64,000 nucleotides of DNA from Phytoactinopolyspora halophila (GCF_003287285.1 NZ_QMIG01000019.1:1-64000); one strand, 5' to 3'. Counted from the stretch's first letter, positions 1 to 9,258 are shown. The notes: generated by a model from the letters alone, not told the origin. Numbers and translations: made by a program.

Positions 1-142
1 GCAGATACACCGCGTGATAGATCGTCTCGTGCGACACTTGCATCCCCGCATCACCGTGGTGTTTAGCCGCCAACCACGCCGAGATCTGCTCCGGCGACCA
101 GGCGGGCGCAAGCACCGCTTGAGCCCGCCCATAGCCCGACAA
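1..142 (-). pseudogene. IS30-type transposase fragment
   Basis: Reading the minus strand gives a peptide with a WSPEQISAWLAAKHH block followed by VSHETIYHAVYL. This is the conserved segment at the start of the catalytic part of IS30-family transposases (W-SPEQI ... SHETIY). The N-terminal helix-turn-helix region expected before it is missing: the reading frame meets a stop about 20 codons upstream (complement of 161-163). The homology ends where a TGTTCATGATCAGC repeat word begins (142-157). The C-terminal catalytic part lies beyond the left edge of the window, so whether the rest is intact is unknown. It is most likely an IS relic. Confidence 0.72.
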
Positions 143-212
143 GTGTTCATGATCAGCAGATCAGGGATGTTCCCGATGGTGGTGGGGGCTCGATGTGCGC
201 ATACTGGGATAT

Positions 213-701
213 ATGGCGAGCCGTTCGGACATGCGCGCTGGTGATGAAGACCGGGAACGCGCAACGGAGATCTTGCAGGAGGCGCATGGCGATGGCCGGT
301 TGTCGCATGACGAATTGATGGAGCGGCTCGAGTCCGCTTACACCGCACGCACCTTTCACGATCTCGACCGCGTCATCGACGACTTGCCCATTCCGCGCCG
401 CGCCGGTGGGCAGCTCGCTGATCAGATCATGCAGCGGCCGCGCTCGGCTCCCGCGCCGGCACGACGGCTGACGGCTCGTCGGGTCGCACGTGTCTTCTTG
501 AATGTGAACTGGTGGGTCTACGGCACCACTGTTGCCCTGTCCGTTGTTATCTGGCTGCTGGTACTTGTCGTATCCAGCTATGGTGTCCAACACCTCTGGC
601 CCCTCTGGGTGGCCGGTCCGTGGGGCGTCGTGCTCGGCGCGGGCGAGCTCGCGTATCGCAGGCGATGGCCGGGCGGCGGCCCGAGGCCCGGCGTCGACTG
701 A
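213..701 (+). CDS. DUF1707 domain membrane protein
   Basis: This 162-residue protein of unknown function carries an N-terminal DUF1707 domain (roughly residues 7-55). The hallmarks visible are MRAGDEDRERATEILQEA and the following GRLSHDELMERLESAYTART, where DUF1707 proteins have a short helical module placed before membrane segments. Two hydrophobic stretches at about 100-150 form a 2TM hairpin ending in an RRR positive cluster. The start is uncertain: ATG 213 (MASRSDMRAGDE) is taken, ATG 231 is the next candidate, and ATG 195 would add six residues. No strong ribosome binding site precedes any of them, so a leaderless or short-leader mRNA is possible. It stands alone between the IS remnant and the infA leader. 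Confidence 0.75.
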   Translation: MASRSDMRAGDEDRERATEILQEAHGDGRLSHDELMERLESAYTARTFHDLDRVIDDLPIPRRAGGQLADQIMQRPRSAPAPARRLTARRVARVFLNVNWWVYGTTVALSVVIWLLVLVVSSYGVQHLWPLWVAGPWGVVLGAGELAYRRRWPGGGPRPGVD

Positions 702-760
702 CGTCCTCGCAACCGGATGGTTCGGTAGCCGCGGGTCCGGTTGACAGGTGGCACCCGGGT

Positions 761-790
761 TTGGTCAACCTCCTCTCTGTGACGTAAACT
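761..790 (+). promoter_or_regulatory. candidate promoter for infA-rpmJ-rpsM operon
   Basis: TTGGTC at 761-766 and TAAACT at 785-790 are separated by 18 bases and lie about 170 bases upstream of infA. This fits a housekeeping sigma-70-type promoter of actinomycetes. A TTGACA at 741-746 is a stronger -35 word but has no good -10 at the right distance. The 702-956 stretch otherwise holds no gene; it is the probable long leader of the operon. Confidence 0.4.
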
Positions 791-956
791 CTGGCGTTGG
801 CCCACTGTGGCTTACTTGGTCGTTCCCTTGCGGCTGACCCGTCGAATCAAGCATGCCGACGGGTGGGGTTGTGGCCAGGTTCACCGCCAACTGCGTCACG
901 TGGCGGTGGCGCAGTGCGCCGAGGAAGACGACCAAGACCGAAGAAGTGCGGAGGCT

Positions 957-1178
957 ATGCCGAAGAAGGACGGGGTCATCGAAATCGAGGGCACCGTGAC
1001 CGAGGCTCTTCCCAACGCGATGTTCCGGGTGGAGCTGGAGAATGGTCATCAGGTGCTCGCCCACATATCAGGCAAGATGCGCCAGTACTACATTCGAATC
1101 CTCCCGGAGGATCGAGTTGTCGTGGAGCTGAGTCCGTATGACCTCACCCGCGGTCGCATCGTCTACCGCTACAAGTAA
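957..1178 (+). CDS. infA: translation initiation factor IF-1
   Basis: IF-1 of 73 residues, the normal length. It is an S1/OB-fold protein that binds the 30S A site during initiation together with IF-2 and IF-3. The sequence starts [14 protein letters not shown] and carries the OB-fold strands [20 protein letters not shown] and the closing [15 protein letters not shown]. The ATG at 957 follows GCGGAGG at a good distance. It is the first gene here of the infA-rpmJ-rpsM-rpsK-rpsD-rpoA-rplQ group, a standard bacterial order. The long upstream region (702-956) suggests the group has its own promoter. Confidence 0.97.
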   Translation: MPKKDGVIEIEGTVTEALPNAMFRVELENGHQVLAHISGKMRQYYIRILPEDRVVVELSPYDLTRGRIVYRYK

Positions 1179-1247
1179 ACCGCGCGCACGTGTGGAGGAT
1201 CCGGAGAACGTTCCGACCTCGCAACACGCCGACATGAGAGAGATCTG

Positions 1248-1361
1248 ATGAAGGTCAAGCCGAGCGTGAAGCCTATGTGCGACCACTGCCGAGTGATCCG
1301 CCGTCACGGACGGGTGATGGTGATCTGCTCAAATCCGCGCCACAAGCAGCGCCAGGGTTGA
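1248..1361 (+). CDS. rpmJ: ribosomal protein L36
   Basis: A 37-residue L36 of the large subunit, starting [14 protein letters not shown] and ending NPRHKQRQG. The zinc-ribbon ligands are present (Cys11, Cys14, Cys27, His32), so this is the zinc-binding (C+) form; actinomycetes often carry a second, zinc-free paralogue elsewhere that is used under zinc limitation. The gene sits between infA and rpsM as in most actinobacteria. An AGAGAGAT stretch precedes the ATG. The 197 bases between it and rpsM contain no further gene and may hold an mRNA leader. Confidence 0.95.
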   Translation: MKVKPSVKPMCDHCRVIRRHGRVMVICSNPRHKQRQG

Positions 1362-1558
1362 GCCTGCACGGACAGGATCACGCGCGTTCGTCGCCCGTCA
1401 CAACTGAATAATTCCGACGGCGCACCAGCTGCGCTCACCACCAAGCAGGGTGAGCGTCCACCCCTGGAAGCGAGGGCCGGGGCTCGGGAGCTGTCCGGCA
1501 GCTCACCGAGACGCTGTGCGCACAGACCTTCGCACGAGTCAAGGAGAAGCACGACCAG

Positions 1559-1936
1559 ATGGCACGTATCGTTGGTGTCGACCTCCCACGCGACAAGCGT
1601 CTCGAGGTCGCCCTCACGTACATTTTTGGCATTGGCCGTACCCGTTCGCGCGAGACGCTGGAGGGGACGGGTGTGAGCCCGGACCTGCGCGTCAAGGACC
1701 TCGGTGACGAGGAGCTGGTGAAGCTCCGGGACTGGATCGAGAGTAACTACCAGACCGAGGGTGACCTGCGCCGCGAGGTACAGGGAGATATCCGCCGCAA
1801 GATCGAGATCGGTAGCTATCAGGGCATCCGTCATCGCCGGGGCCTCCCTGTCCGCGGTCAGCGCACGCATACCAACGCCCGCACGCGCAAGGGCAAGAAG
1901 AAGACAGTGGCCGGCAAGAAGAAGGCCGGTAAGTGA
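1559..1936 (+). CDS. rpsM: ribosomal protein S13
   Basis: S13, 125 residues, starts [26 protein letters not shown]. It sits at the head of the 30S subunit and contacts 16S rRNA, the P-site tRNA and bridge elements to the 50S. The middle shows the [28 protein letters not shown] block that is nearly invariant in the family, and the tail is lysine-rich as expected for insertion between tRNAs. An AAGGAGAAG ribosome binding site lies just before the ATG. It is followed after 74 bases by rpsK in the same orientation. Confidence 0.97.
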   Translation: MARIVGVDLPRDKRLEVALTYIFGIGRTRSRETLEGTGVSPDLRVKDLGDEELVKLRDWIESNYQTEGDLRREVQGDIRRKIEIGSYQGIRHRRGLPVRGQRTHTNARTRKGKKKTVAGKKKAGK

Positions 1937-2010
1937 GGGCCTGATCGCATCAGGCCGCTGTCGCCCCCAGAGCGGATCGACACAGACCTTTCTCGAACGG
2001 GAGAACCAGA

Positions 2011-2409
2011 ATGCCACCAGCGAAGGCCCGCACCACCAAGGTGCGCCGCAAGGAACGAAAGAATGTCGCTCATGGTGTCGCGCACATCAAGAGCACCTTC
2101 AACAACACCATCGTCTCGATCACCGATCCGCAAGGAAACGTGATCTCATGGGCCAGTGCCGGCCAGGTCGGTTTCAAAGGCTCGCGCAAGTCGACCCCGT
2201 ACGCGGCGCAGATGGCGGCCGAGGCGGCCGCACGCCGGGCGCAGGAACACGGTATGCGCAAGGTCGACGTGCTGGTCAAAGGTCCGGGCTCCGGGCGTGA
2301 GACGGCCATCCGTTCGCTTCAGGCGGTGGGCCTCGAAGTCGGTTCGATTTCCGACGTGACCCCGCAGGCGCACAACGGTTGCCGCCCACCCAAGCGTCGC
2401 CGCGTCTGA
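2011..2409 (+). CDS. rpsK: ribosomal protein S11
   Basis: S11, 132 residues, a platform protein of the 30S subunit near the mRNA exit. Recognisable segments are [18 protein letters not shown] near the N-terminus, [19 protein letters not shown] in the middle and the C-terminal [17 protein letters not shown], the most conserved part of the family. The ATG follows CGGGAGAA. It is co-directional with rpsM (74-base gap) and rpsD (34-base gap), so certainly co-transcribed. Confidence 0.97.
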   Translation: MPPAKARTTKVRRKERKNVAHGVAHIKSTFNNTIVSITDPQGNVISWASAGQVGFKGSRKSTPYAAQMAAEAAARRAQEHGMRKVDVLVKGPGSGRETAIRSLQAVGLEVGSISDVTPQAHNGCRPPKRRRV

Positions 2410-2443
2410 CCCGTACGAGATCACCCAGGAGATCTGAACCACC

Positions 2444-3049
2444 ATGGCTCGATACACCGGTCCCATCACGAAGAAGTCCCGCCGCCTCGGCGTCGACCTG
2501 GTTGGCGAGGACAAGGCATACGAACGTCGTCCGTACCCGCCGGGCCAGCACGGCCGGGGGCGGCAGAAGGAGAGCGAGTACCGCGTCCAGCTGCAGGAGA
2601 AGCAGAAGGCCCGGTACACCTACGGCGTGCTGGAGAAGCAGTTCCGCCGGTACTACGAGGAAGCCAACAAGACCAAGGGCCGCACCGGTGAGCGGCTGCT
2701 GCAGATCCTCGAGTCGCGACTCGACAACGTCGTGTACCGAGCTGGCTTCGCCCGAACCCGGCGGCATGCTCGCCAGCTGGTCGTCCATGGCCATTTCCTG
2801 GTCAACGGCCGCAAGGTGAACATCCCTTCGTACCAGGTCACCCAGCACGACGTCATCGACGTGCGGGACAAGTCGAAGGAGATGACGCCGTTCATCATCG
2901 CGCGCGAGACCCACGGTGAGCGCACGGTGCCGGCGTGGCTCGAAGTCATCCCGAACACGATGCGGATTCTCGTCCACCAGCTTCCTACCCGGCAGCAGAT
3001 CGACACGCCGGTACAGGAACAGCTCATCGTCGAGTTCTACTCGAAGTAG
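2444..3049 (+). CDS. rpsD: ribosomal protein S4
   Basis: S4, 201 residues, starts MARYTGPITKKSRRLG. It is a primary binder of the 5' domain of 16S rRNA, a ribosomal accuracy factor, and in many bacteria a translational autoregulator of the alpha operon. The N-terminal part lacks the Cys4 zinc cluster found in some lineages, so this is the zinc-free form. The S4/RNA-binding domain is at about residues 92-155 (ESRLDNVVYRAGFARTRRHARQLVVHGH). The C-terminus QEQLIVEFYSK is typical. The 117 bases to rpoA are unusually long for this operon and could carry regulation; I see no clear promoter there. Confidence 0.97.
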   Translation: MARYTGPITKKSRRLGVDLVGEDKAYERRPYPPGQHGRGRQKESEYRVQLQEKQKARYTYGVLEKQFRRYYEEANKTKGRTGERLLQILESRLDNVVYRAGFARTRRHARQLVVHGHFLVNGRKVNIPSYQVTQHDVIDVRDKSKEMTPFIIARETHGERTVPAWLEVIPNTMRILVHQLPTRQQIDTPVQEQLIVEFYSK

Positions 3050-3166
3050 CGCACCACCCATAGTTCACGTTCGTGGCTATCCGGACCGGCGAAACAAGAG
3101 CATCCGATCCGATGCCACACCTGATCGCGGCAGTCATATAGCGGGCGTCGCGGAAAGGAAGTTCCC

Positions 3167-4180
3167 GTGCTCATTACACAGCGTCCATCGCTTTCCGAGG
3201 AATCGGTCGCAGAACACCGCTCCCGGTTCATCATCGAGCCGCTGGAGCCAGGCTTCGGCTACACGCTCGGAAACTCGCTTCGCCGGACCTTGCTGTCCTC
3301 CATTCCGGGGGCAGCGATCACGTCGATCCGGATCGATGGGGTACTCCACGAGTTCACCACCATCCCGGGAGTCAAAGAGGACGTCACCGACGTCATCCTC
3401 AACCTGAAGGGTCTGGTCGTCTCGTCCGAGCACGACGAGCCCGTGGTCATGTATCTGCGTAAGCAGGGCCCGGGAACCGTCACGGCCGCCGATATCGCTC
3501 CTCCGGCCGGCGTCGAGGTACACAACCCCGACTTGCAGATTGCAACTCTCAACGGCAAGGGCAAGCTGGAGATGGAGCTCACGGTCGAGCGGGGCCGTGG
3601 TTACGTCTCGGCGGTGCAGAACAACCGCAGTGACGCCGAGATCGGTCGGCTTCCGGTCGACTCGATCTACTCGCCGGTGCTGAAGGTGAGCTACAAGGTC
3701 GAGGCCACGCGAGTGGAAGGCCGTACGGACTTCGACAAGCTGATCGTCGACGTCGAGACCAAGGCCGCCATGCGCCCGCGTGATGCGCTGGCCTCCGCCG
3801 GCAGCACGCTGGTCGAGCTGTTCGGCCTGGCCCGCGAGCTCAACGTCGAGGCCGAGGGTATCGAGATCGGGCCGTCGCCGGTCGATGCGCAGCTTGCTGC
3901 GGATCTCGCCCTGCCGATCGAAGACCTGCAGCTCACCGTGCGGTCGTACAATTGCCTCAAGCGTGAGGGCATCCACACGGTCGGCGAGCTGGTCTCGCGC
4001 AGCGAGGCGGATCTGCTCGACATCCGCAACTTCGGGCAGAAATCCATCGACGAGGTGAAGGCCAAGCTGGCGACCATGGGTCTGGGCCTCAAGGACAGCG
4101 CTCCCGGCTTCGACCCGACGGCGGCGGTGGACACCTACGGCGACGACGACCAGTCCTTCGCCGAAGACGAACAGTTCTGA
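3167..4180 (+). CDS. rpoA: RNA polymerase alpha subunit
   Basis: RpoA, 337 residues. The N-terminal domain (about 1-230) dimerises and nucleates polymerase assembly; it shows [24 protein letters not shown], the region that contacts beta and beta'. The C-terminal domain (about 250-315) carries [20 protein letters not shown] and the helix-hairpin-helix [20 protein letters not shown] that bind UP elements and activators. The tail after residue 320 is acidic. The start is GTG 3167, with GGAAAGG placed upstream. A hairpin (arms 4193-4201 and 4223-4230) lies between it and rplQ. Confidence 0.97.
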   Translation: MLITQRPSLSEESVAEHRSRFIIEPLEPGFGYTLGNSLRRTLLSSIPGAAITSIRIDGVLHEFTTIPGVKEDVTDVILNLKGLVVSSEHDEPVVMYLRKQGPGTVTAADIAPPAGVEVHNPDLQIATLNGKGKLEMELTVERGRGYVSAVQNNRSDAEIGRLPVDSIYSPVLKVSYKVEATRVEGRTDFDKLIVDVETKAAMRPRDALASAGSTLVELFGLARELNVEAEGIEIGPSPVDAQLAADLALPIEDLQLTVRSYNCLKREGIHTVGELVSRSEADLLDIRNFGQKSIDEVKAKLATMGLGLKDSAPGFDPTAAVDTYGDDDQSFAEDEQF

Positions 4181-4192
4181 GCACAGCTGACG

Positions 4193-4230
4193 AGCCCCCG
4201 GGCGTGGTGTCCGTGACCAGTACCGGGGCT
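4193..4230 (+). other. rpoA-rplQ intercistronic hairpin
   Basis: AGCCCCCGG at 4193-4201 can pair with CCGGGGCT at 4223-4230 (8 bp with one bulged C) across a 21-base loop. No T-run follows, so it is more likely an mRNA processing or stability structure than a terminator. It lies in the 81-base gap between rpoA and rplQ. Confidence 0.4.
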
Positions 4231-4261
4231 GACCACGGAAGAACACAGGAGAACGATCACG

Positions 4262-4876
4262 ATGCCCACCCCCACCAAGGGAGCTCGCCTCGGCGGTTCG
4301 CCGTCGCACCAGCGTGCCATGCTTGCGAACCTGGCCACCGCGCTGTTCGAGCATGGCCGCATCACTACTACGGAGGCCAAGGCTCGTCGGCTGCGGCCGG
4401 TGGCCGAGCGCTTGATCACCAAGGCCAAGCGCGGTGATCTGCACGCCCGCCGCCAGGTGCTGCGCACCATCCGGGACAAGGACGTGGTGCACATCCTGTT
4501 CACCGACATCGGCCCGAGGTACGAGAATCGCAATGGCGGCTATACCCGGATCGTCAAGATTGGGCCGCGCAAGGGCGATAATGCACCCATGGCCATCATC
4601 GAGCTCGTCGAGCCGCTAGCCGAGCAGGTCGTGCAGGAGGCAACGAGTGCGGCTCGCCGCGCGGCGGGCAGCTCGGCGGCCGCGTCCACGGCTCAGGCGG
4701 ATTCCGGCGTTGAGGCCGGCGAGGCCACCGACGTCGAGGAAGCCGCCGCTGCGGATGCCGGTGCCGGGGAGGCGACCGGCGACGCGGAGGACTCGGCCAC
4801 CGAGTCCGAGCCGGCGGACTCCGACGACACGAACGACTCCGGCGACGCGAACGACCCGGACGACTCCAAGGCCTGA
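4262..4876 (+). CDS. rplQ: ribosomal protein L17 with long acidic tail
   Basis: L17, 204 residues. The first 120 or so form the conserved core: [20 protein letters not shown], then [31 protein letters not shown], and the [20 protein letters not shown] end of the core. L17 sits near the peptide exit tunnel. From about residue 125 the protein runs into an Ala/Glu/Asp/Ser-rich tail with repeated [17 protein letters not shown]-like segments. Actinobacterial L17 often has such an extension, but this one is long and very acidic. Ribosomal operon context and ATG with upstream AGGAG support the call fully. Confidence 0.97.
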   Translation: MPTPTKGARLGGSPSHQRAMLANLATALFEHGRITTTEAKARRLRPVAERLITKAKRGDLHARRQVLRTIRDKDVVHILFTDIGPRYENRNGGYTRIVKIGPRKGDNAPMAIIELVEPLAEQVVQEATSAARRAAGSSAAASTAQADSGVEAGEATDVEEAAAADAGAGEATGDAEDSATESEPADSDDTNDSGDANDPDDSKA

Positions 4877-4917
4877 CGACGCCGGTTCCGCGTCGTGACC
4901 TGACGAGTCCGCGCTAC

Positions 4918-5829
4918 GTGATGACGCAGCAGCCCACCGATTCCCGAGGCCGGGACGGTGGGCTGCTGCGTATCCGGCTGGACGTCGCCTATGAGGGGAC
5001 GGACTTCTCTGGCTGGGCAGCTCAGCCGGACCAGCGCACCGTGCAGGGAGTGCTGCAGGAGGCCCTCGGTCGCGTCCTGCGCTGCGAACCACCTCGCCTG
5101 ACGGTTGCCGGACGTACGGATGCGGGGGTGCATGCTCGTGGCCAGGTCTGCCACGCGGACGTCAGCCCGGATGCCTGGCAGGCCGTCCCGGGCCGCTCGG
5201 AGCGAGCTCCCGGGGAAGCGCTGGTCCGCCGTCTCGCCGGTGTGTTGCCGTCCGATGTCCGCGTGACGGCGGCCGCTCAGGCGCCGGAGGGTTTCGACGC
5301 GCGCTTTTCCGCGATCTGGCGCCGTTATGTATATCGCGTGGCGGATACGCCCTACGGTGCGGATCCGTTGATGCGCCGTCAGGTACTCGCCTATCACCGT
5401 CCCGTCGAGCTCGGCGTCATGAATGCGGCTGCGGCCCGCCTTCTCGGCGAGCACGACTTCGCCGCCTACTGCCGAGCGCGGGAAGGCGCGACGACGATTC
5501 GCGAGCTGCTGCGTTTCGAGTGGGAACGCGATCCCGGAGGGATCGCGTGTGCCACGGTCGAGGCCGATGCGTTCTGCCACAACCAGGTACGAGCCATGGT
5601 GGGTGCGCTGCTCCACGTGGGGGACGGCCGCCGAGATGTCGACTGGCCGGCGACGGTGTTGGCCGGGCAGGAGCGCGATCCTCGCGTTGTTGTCGCTCCA
5701 GCGCACGGTCTGACGATGGAAGCCGTCGGATATCCACCGGAGCCGGAGCTTGCCCAGCGGGCACGTGCTGCTCGGAACGTGCGTCGCTCCGGAGAGCGAC
5801 GGGTGAGCGCGGAAACAGAGAATTCCTGA
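4918..5829 (+). CDS. truA: tRNA pseudouridine(38-40) synthase
   Basis: TruA, 303 residues, converts U38-U40 of the anticodon stem-loop to pseudouridine. The core starts RIRLDVAYEGTDFSGWAAQP. The catalytic aspartate lies in GRTDAGVHARGQVCH (about residues 64-78). Later blocks are FDARFSAIWRRYVYRV, FCHNQVRAMVGALLHVGDGRRD and a C-terminal APAHGLTMEAVGYP; all are family hallmarks. The start is GTG 4918 or ATG 4921, both without a strong ribosome binding site. A segment of about 37 residues between CHADVSPDAW and VLPSDV is loop insertion common in actinobacteria. A 14-bp perfect inverted repeat covers codons 3-18 (see separate entry). It follows rplQ by 41 bases. Confidence 0.95.
   Translation: MMTQQPTDSRGRDGGLLRIRLDVAYEGTDFSGWAAQPDQRTVQGVLQEALGRVLRCEPPRLTVAGRTDAGVHARGQVCHADVSPDAWQAVPGRSERAPGEALVRRLAGVLPSDVRVTAAAQAPEGFDARFSAIWRRYVYRVADTPYGADPLMRRQVLAYHRPVELGVMNAAAARLLGEHDFAAYCRAREGATTIRELLRFEWERDPGGIACATVEADAFCHNQVRAMVGALLHVGDGRRDVDWPATVLAGQERDPRVVVAPAHGLTMEAVGYPPEPELAQRARAARNVRRSGERRVSAETENS
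4926..4969 (+). other. 14-bp perfect inverted repeat at truA 5' end
   Basis: GCAGCAGCCCACCG (4926-4939) and CGGTGGGCTGCTGC (4956-4969) are exact reverse complements separated by 16 bases. In mRNA this forms a very stable hairpin inside the first codons of truA, 50 bases after the rplQ stop. It lacks a T-run. It could end or slow transcription of the ribosomal operon, limit truA translation, or act as an RNase site. Confidence 0.7.
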
Positions 5830-5890
5830 TGGGTGAAATCTGGAGGTTCCCCCTGAGGCATTCGCCGCCTATGGCACGTAGCCTGGATAT

Positions 5891-6304
5891 ATGGGCACCT
5901 TGATCTCGATTGCGGTAGCTGTCCTCGGAACCGGGATGGTCGCGTACGCCGTGCGAGAGGTTCGGACGAAGGGGGCCGCAGCAGCCCTGCAGATGGCCGC
6001 ATTCGGCCTCATGTTCATCGGCGCGTCGGCGACCGGCCTCGTCCGTTTCATCACCACCCTCACCTTCAACCCGCTGGCGTGGATCGGCGCCGGGTTCCTG
6101 GCGTTGGCCGGTGTCTTGTTCCTCGTCGGCCAGAAACTCGAAGGTTCGGGCAAGGCCAAGAAGCCCAAGCAGCCCAAGCAGGTCGATGAGTCCGAGAGCC
6201 AGCCGGCCGTCGAGCAGTCCAAGGGCAAGTCCTCGAAGTCGGGTGGCGACGACGAGGACTTCGAGGACATCGAAGCGATCCTTCGCAAGCACGGCATCGA
6301 GTAG
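5891..6304 (+). CDS. small two-helix membrane protein, unknown function
   Basis: A 137-residue protein I do not recognise by name. An N-terminal hydrophobic helix (about 3-20, LISIAVAVLGTGMVAYAV) is followed by a basic patch, then a second hydrophobic region at about 34-80 that could hold two more segments separated by TLTFNPLAWIG. The last third is charged and low-complexity: KAKKPKQPKQ, then an acidic DDEDFEDIEAILRKHGIE end. Small membrane proteins of this build are common in actinobacteria near truA. The ATG at 5891 is preceded by GGATAT only, so a leaderless transcript is possible. It is 61 bases after truA and could be read with it. Confidence 0.7.
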   Translation: MGTLISIAVAVLGTGMVAYAVREVRTKGAAAALQMAAFGLMFIGASATGLVRFITTLTFNPLAWIGAGFLALAGVLFLVGQKLEGSGKAKKPKQPKQVDESESQPAVEQSKGKSSKSGGDDEDFEDIEAILRKHGIE

Positions 6305-6527
6305 CGTCGAGCGTTCGGTCCCGGCTCGACGAGAATTGCCGGGTCGAGGAGAACGGCCGGACCGACGAGCGAGACGCGTTCGACGTTAGACGGACGGCAG
6401 TAGCCCCAACTTCCGTCAGATGACGGGTGCCCTCTACCTGACCTCATCGTTAGCGTGCTGTGACCGATACCCGACGTCGGCTGCCGGGTTTTCGGCGCTG
6501 TCGGCACGTGGATGAGGTGAAGCTCAG

Positions 6528-9239
6528 ATGAGCCGGAGAATGGCGGCGCTGTCGGCGTCCGCGCTGCTGGTCGCGGGGTTGTCGTTGAGTACGTCGACGG
6601 TAGCGACGTCCGTGCAGGACACAGCCGAGGACGCGCCTGCCGGGGGCGCATTGCCCGAGTGGCCCGAGCCTGGAAGCGCGCGCGTCGTACCCCTGCACGA
6701 AACCGGACCGGCGAGCGAGCGGCTCAACCTCGTCATCCTGTGCGACGGTTATCAGTACGGGGAGATCGACAAGTGCCGCGACGACGTCGACCGAAATCAG
6801 GCGGTCCAGTGGAGCGTCGAGCCGTTTCGGACATATCGCCACTACATCAACGTCTATCTCGTCGAGATCGTGTCGTACGACTCCGGGGTGCGTCGGGACC
6901 CGGAGGAGGACGCGCCGCCGGAGGAGCGTGATGCCACGAACACGCCCTTGCGGTTGTGGTATGCCGACGGCCTCACGAACCCGTTGGCGCGGGGAATCAC
7001 CTACGGCGAGCCGCTCGAGGGTGCCTCGGACGGCAGCGACTGCCCGGGCCATCCCACGCCCACGACCAATCCGGACTATCCCCTGGAGCCCGGCATCTTG
7101 GGTGATCCAGCGTGTAACGGTGACCAGCAACGGGCGATGTACTTGAACAGCTATGTCGCGGATGAGCTGGGCCTCCCACAGGGGAGTTTCGATCCCACTC
7201 GCGGGCCCGGCTCGGGGCCACAGAACGTGCAGACGTTGGCGATCTCCAACACGTTTACCTATGGCGGCATCGGTGGCCGGGATGCGACCACTTCGGGCGG
7301 TAGCCCGCAGGCGCCGTTGATCTCCCTGCATGAGCTCGGCCACTCGCTGGGCGAGATGCAGGACGAGTATCCCTACTGGGCGAGGGACGTCCCGGGAGAT
7401 CCGTATCCGGATTCGGAACCGGGCTCGTTCCATCACACCCGGATGACAGCCGAGGAGATGATCGAGGCCGAGGCGAAGTGGTTCCGCTGGCTCGGGGAGG
7501 AGAGCGAATCGGGCGGGACGATCCGCGCAGCCGACCCGGACGGTTACGAGAGCGGGCTGTACAGCGGGTCGAATGTCTGGCGGCCGAGCCAGAGTTCGAT
7601 GATGCGCTGGATCGGTTTCTACTTTGACCAGGTGGGCCGCGAGCACATGGTCGCGCGGATCACCGGCCAGCGCGATCGTGGCGAGATGAGCCTGGAGCAC
7701 ACCCCGGAGGGCGAGGTGCGCAGGGATAGCGTGCTGTGGGTCGAGCCGATGCAGCCGCGTTACCACGAGATGCAGGTCACCTGGCGCGTAGGCGGCCCCG
7801 ACGGTGATGTGTTGGACACCGGCAACAGTCGCTACCTGGATCTGAGCGAGGTCGACGTGCAGCCGGGCACGTCGATCCATGTCGAGGTTCGGGACCCGGT
7901 GGGTCCGGACGGTATCGACTGGGTTCGCAATCCCTCTACGGGAAACAGCGCCACCGATTCTGGGTACAACGGCCCCCGATTCGTTCAGACGCGCGAGTGG
8001 ACCGTGGGCCGCCAGCGGGTAATGCCCGATCGCGGCCCGGTCGAGTTCACCGGGTGGACGCCGGACGAGCAGCCGGTCGCCGGCGACGAGGTCGTCTACG
8101 TCCGCACGCAGAACCCCCGGGATCGCGTCCTGGAGGTCACGTGGTTACTCGACGGTGAGGAGCTGGCCACAGAGCCGCACAGCAGGACTCTGAACCTGGA
8201 TGACCTGGATCTTGACGAGGGCACGTACGACCTCACGGCCGTCCTCAGCGATCCGGGCACCGACGACGCGGAGGCCGACGACGCGGAGGTAGACAGCGTC
8301 ACCTGGGTTGTCGACAACGAACTGCCGAGCGCACCACGGACCCTGTCGGAATCATTGACCACGCTCGACGGTGACGTCGAGCACCCGGTCTATTTCGGGG
8401 GCTGGGACATGTGGCTGGATCCCCAGGATGAGCGGGCAGGATACGACGACGATCCGTACGTCGTTGGCGAGTTCCGGCTGAACGACGGCGGCTGGTTCAA
8501 CTACTTCGGTTTTCCGGAGGAGCCGATGCCCGAGTCGCCGTTCCGGTTCCGTCATTCCGGCATCGACGTGAAGGCCCTGACGTACGGCAATCTCGGCACC
8601 GGGGGCCTGTCGAAGGCGGCCTTCGAGCAAGAGTACGGGCCGGACGACCCGAACGGCCCGTTCGTCCCCGGGTATGGCACGCACGTGGTCGAACACCGCG
8701 CGATCGATCCGGCAGGCAATATCGGCGCGGCGGACGAGTACCGCGCGACGGTCCTCCCGGGTGGCATGCCGGAGTGCACGCAGACGGTCTCCGGTTCGCA
8801 CGACGGCCCGCTCATGATCACCGACGGTGTCGTGTGCGTGGAGGACGCACAGGTCGATGGTGGTGTGACGGTGCGCGGCGGCTCGCTCGTGGTGTCCGAC
8901 AGCTCGATCGACGGCACGCTGATCGTGGACGACGCCGCCGACGTCCAGGTGTTCGGCTCGACGCTTCGGGGGCGTGTCCGGGTGTCGGGGACGCAGGGGA
9001 GTGTCACGGTGGCGGGCAGCACCTTCCACGGCGCCGTCACGTTGTCCGGTAACGAGCAGGTACCCCACGACGAGTCGGCCGAGCGGTTCAGCGAGTACGG
9101 CTACGAGTACGGACCGATCCTGGCCGGAAACACCTTCTACGGCCGGTTGTCCTGCACGGGCAACGATGCCCCGGCGCGGGACTTCGACGCCGCGAACCGG
9201 ATCGACGGGCCAGCCCGTGGCGACTGCGCCGATCTGTGA
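6528..9239 (+). CDS. secreted M64-family metallopeptidase
   Basis: An exported peptidase of 903 residues. A signal peptide is clear (MSRRMAALSASALLVAGLSL, cleavage probably near residue 30). The M64 domain begins at SERLNLVILCDGYQ (about 64) and contains the zinc site HELGHSLGEMQDEYPYW at 268-284, with His268, Glu269, His272 and the M64-type D-E-Y as third-ligand region. The family includes IgA-cleaving peptidases, but substrate cannot be inferred here. Residues about 350-590 look like beta-sandwich repeats. The last part (VVCVEDAQVDGGVTVRGGSLVVSD onward) is a short beta-helix-like Gly/Val repeat. Preceded by 223 bases with no gene; followed after 19 bases by a lipoprotein gene. Confidence 0.88.
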   Translation: MSRRMAALSASALLVAGLSLSTSTVATSVQDTAEDAPAGGALPEWPEPGSARVVPLHETGPASERLNLVILCDGYQYGEIDKCRDDVDRNQAVQWSVEPFRTYRHYINVYLVEIVSYDSGVRRDPEEDAPPEERDATNTPLRLWYADGLTNPLARGITYGEPLEGASDGSDCPGHPTPTTNPDYPLEPGILGDPACNGDQQRAMYLNSYVADELGLPQGSFDPTRGPGSGPQNVQTLAISNTFTYGGIGGRDATTSGGSPQAPLISLHELGHSLGEMQDEYPYWARDVPGDPYPDSEPGSFHHTRMTAEEMIEAEAKWFRWLGEESESGGTIRAADPDGYESGLYSGSNVWRPSQSSMMRWIGFYFDQVGREHMVARITGQRDRGEMSLEHTPEGEVRRDSVLWVEPMQPRYHEMQVTWRVGGPDGDVLDTGNSRYLDLSEVDVQPGTSIHVEVRDPVGPDGIDWVRNPSTGNSATDSGYNGPRFVQTREWTVGRQRVMPDRGPVEFTGWTPDEQPVAGDEVVYVRTQNPRDRVLEVTWLLDGEELATEPHSRTLNLDDLDLDEGTYDLTAVLSDPGTDDAEADDAEVDSVTWVVDNELPSAPRTLSESLTTLDGDVEHPVYFGGWDMWLDPQDERAGYDDDPYVVGEFRLNDGGWFNYFGFPEEPMPESPFRFRHSGIDVKALTYGNLGTGGLSKAAFEQEYGPDDPNGPFVPGYGTHVVEHRAIDPAGNIGAADEYRATVLPGGMPECTQTVSGSHDGPLMITDGVVCVEDAQVDGGVTVRGGSLVVSDSSIDGTLIVDDAADVQVFGSTLRGRVRVSGTQGSVTVAGSTFHGAVTLSGNEQVPHDESAERFSEYGYEYGPILAGNTFYGRLSCTGNDAPARDFDAANRIDGPARGDCADL

Positions 9240-9258
9240 TCGGTAGGCGGGCGGGCCG

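Noticed and set aside
153-593. Minus-strand frame opposite the DUF1707 gene
   Set aside because: The plus-strand product has clear DUF1707 and membrane features; the minus frame has none.
3134-4492. 452-codon open frame opposite rpoA and rplQ
   Set aside because: It is the mirror of high-GC codon bias. The plus-strand genes are certain (rpoA, rplQ) and the frame has no family features.
6450-7880. 476-codon antisense frame opposite the M64 peptidase (also 13125-14843 and 47804-48892)
   Set aside because: Same reason: the conserved domains lie on the other strand.
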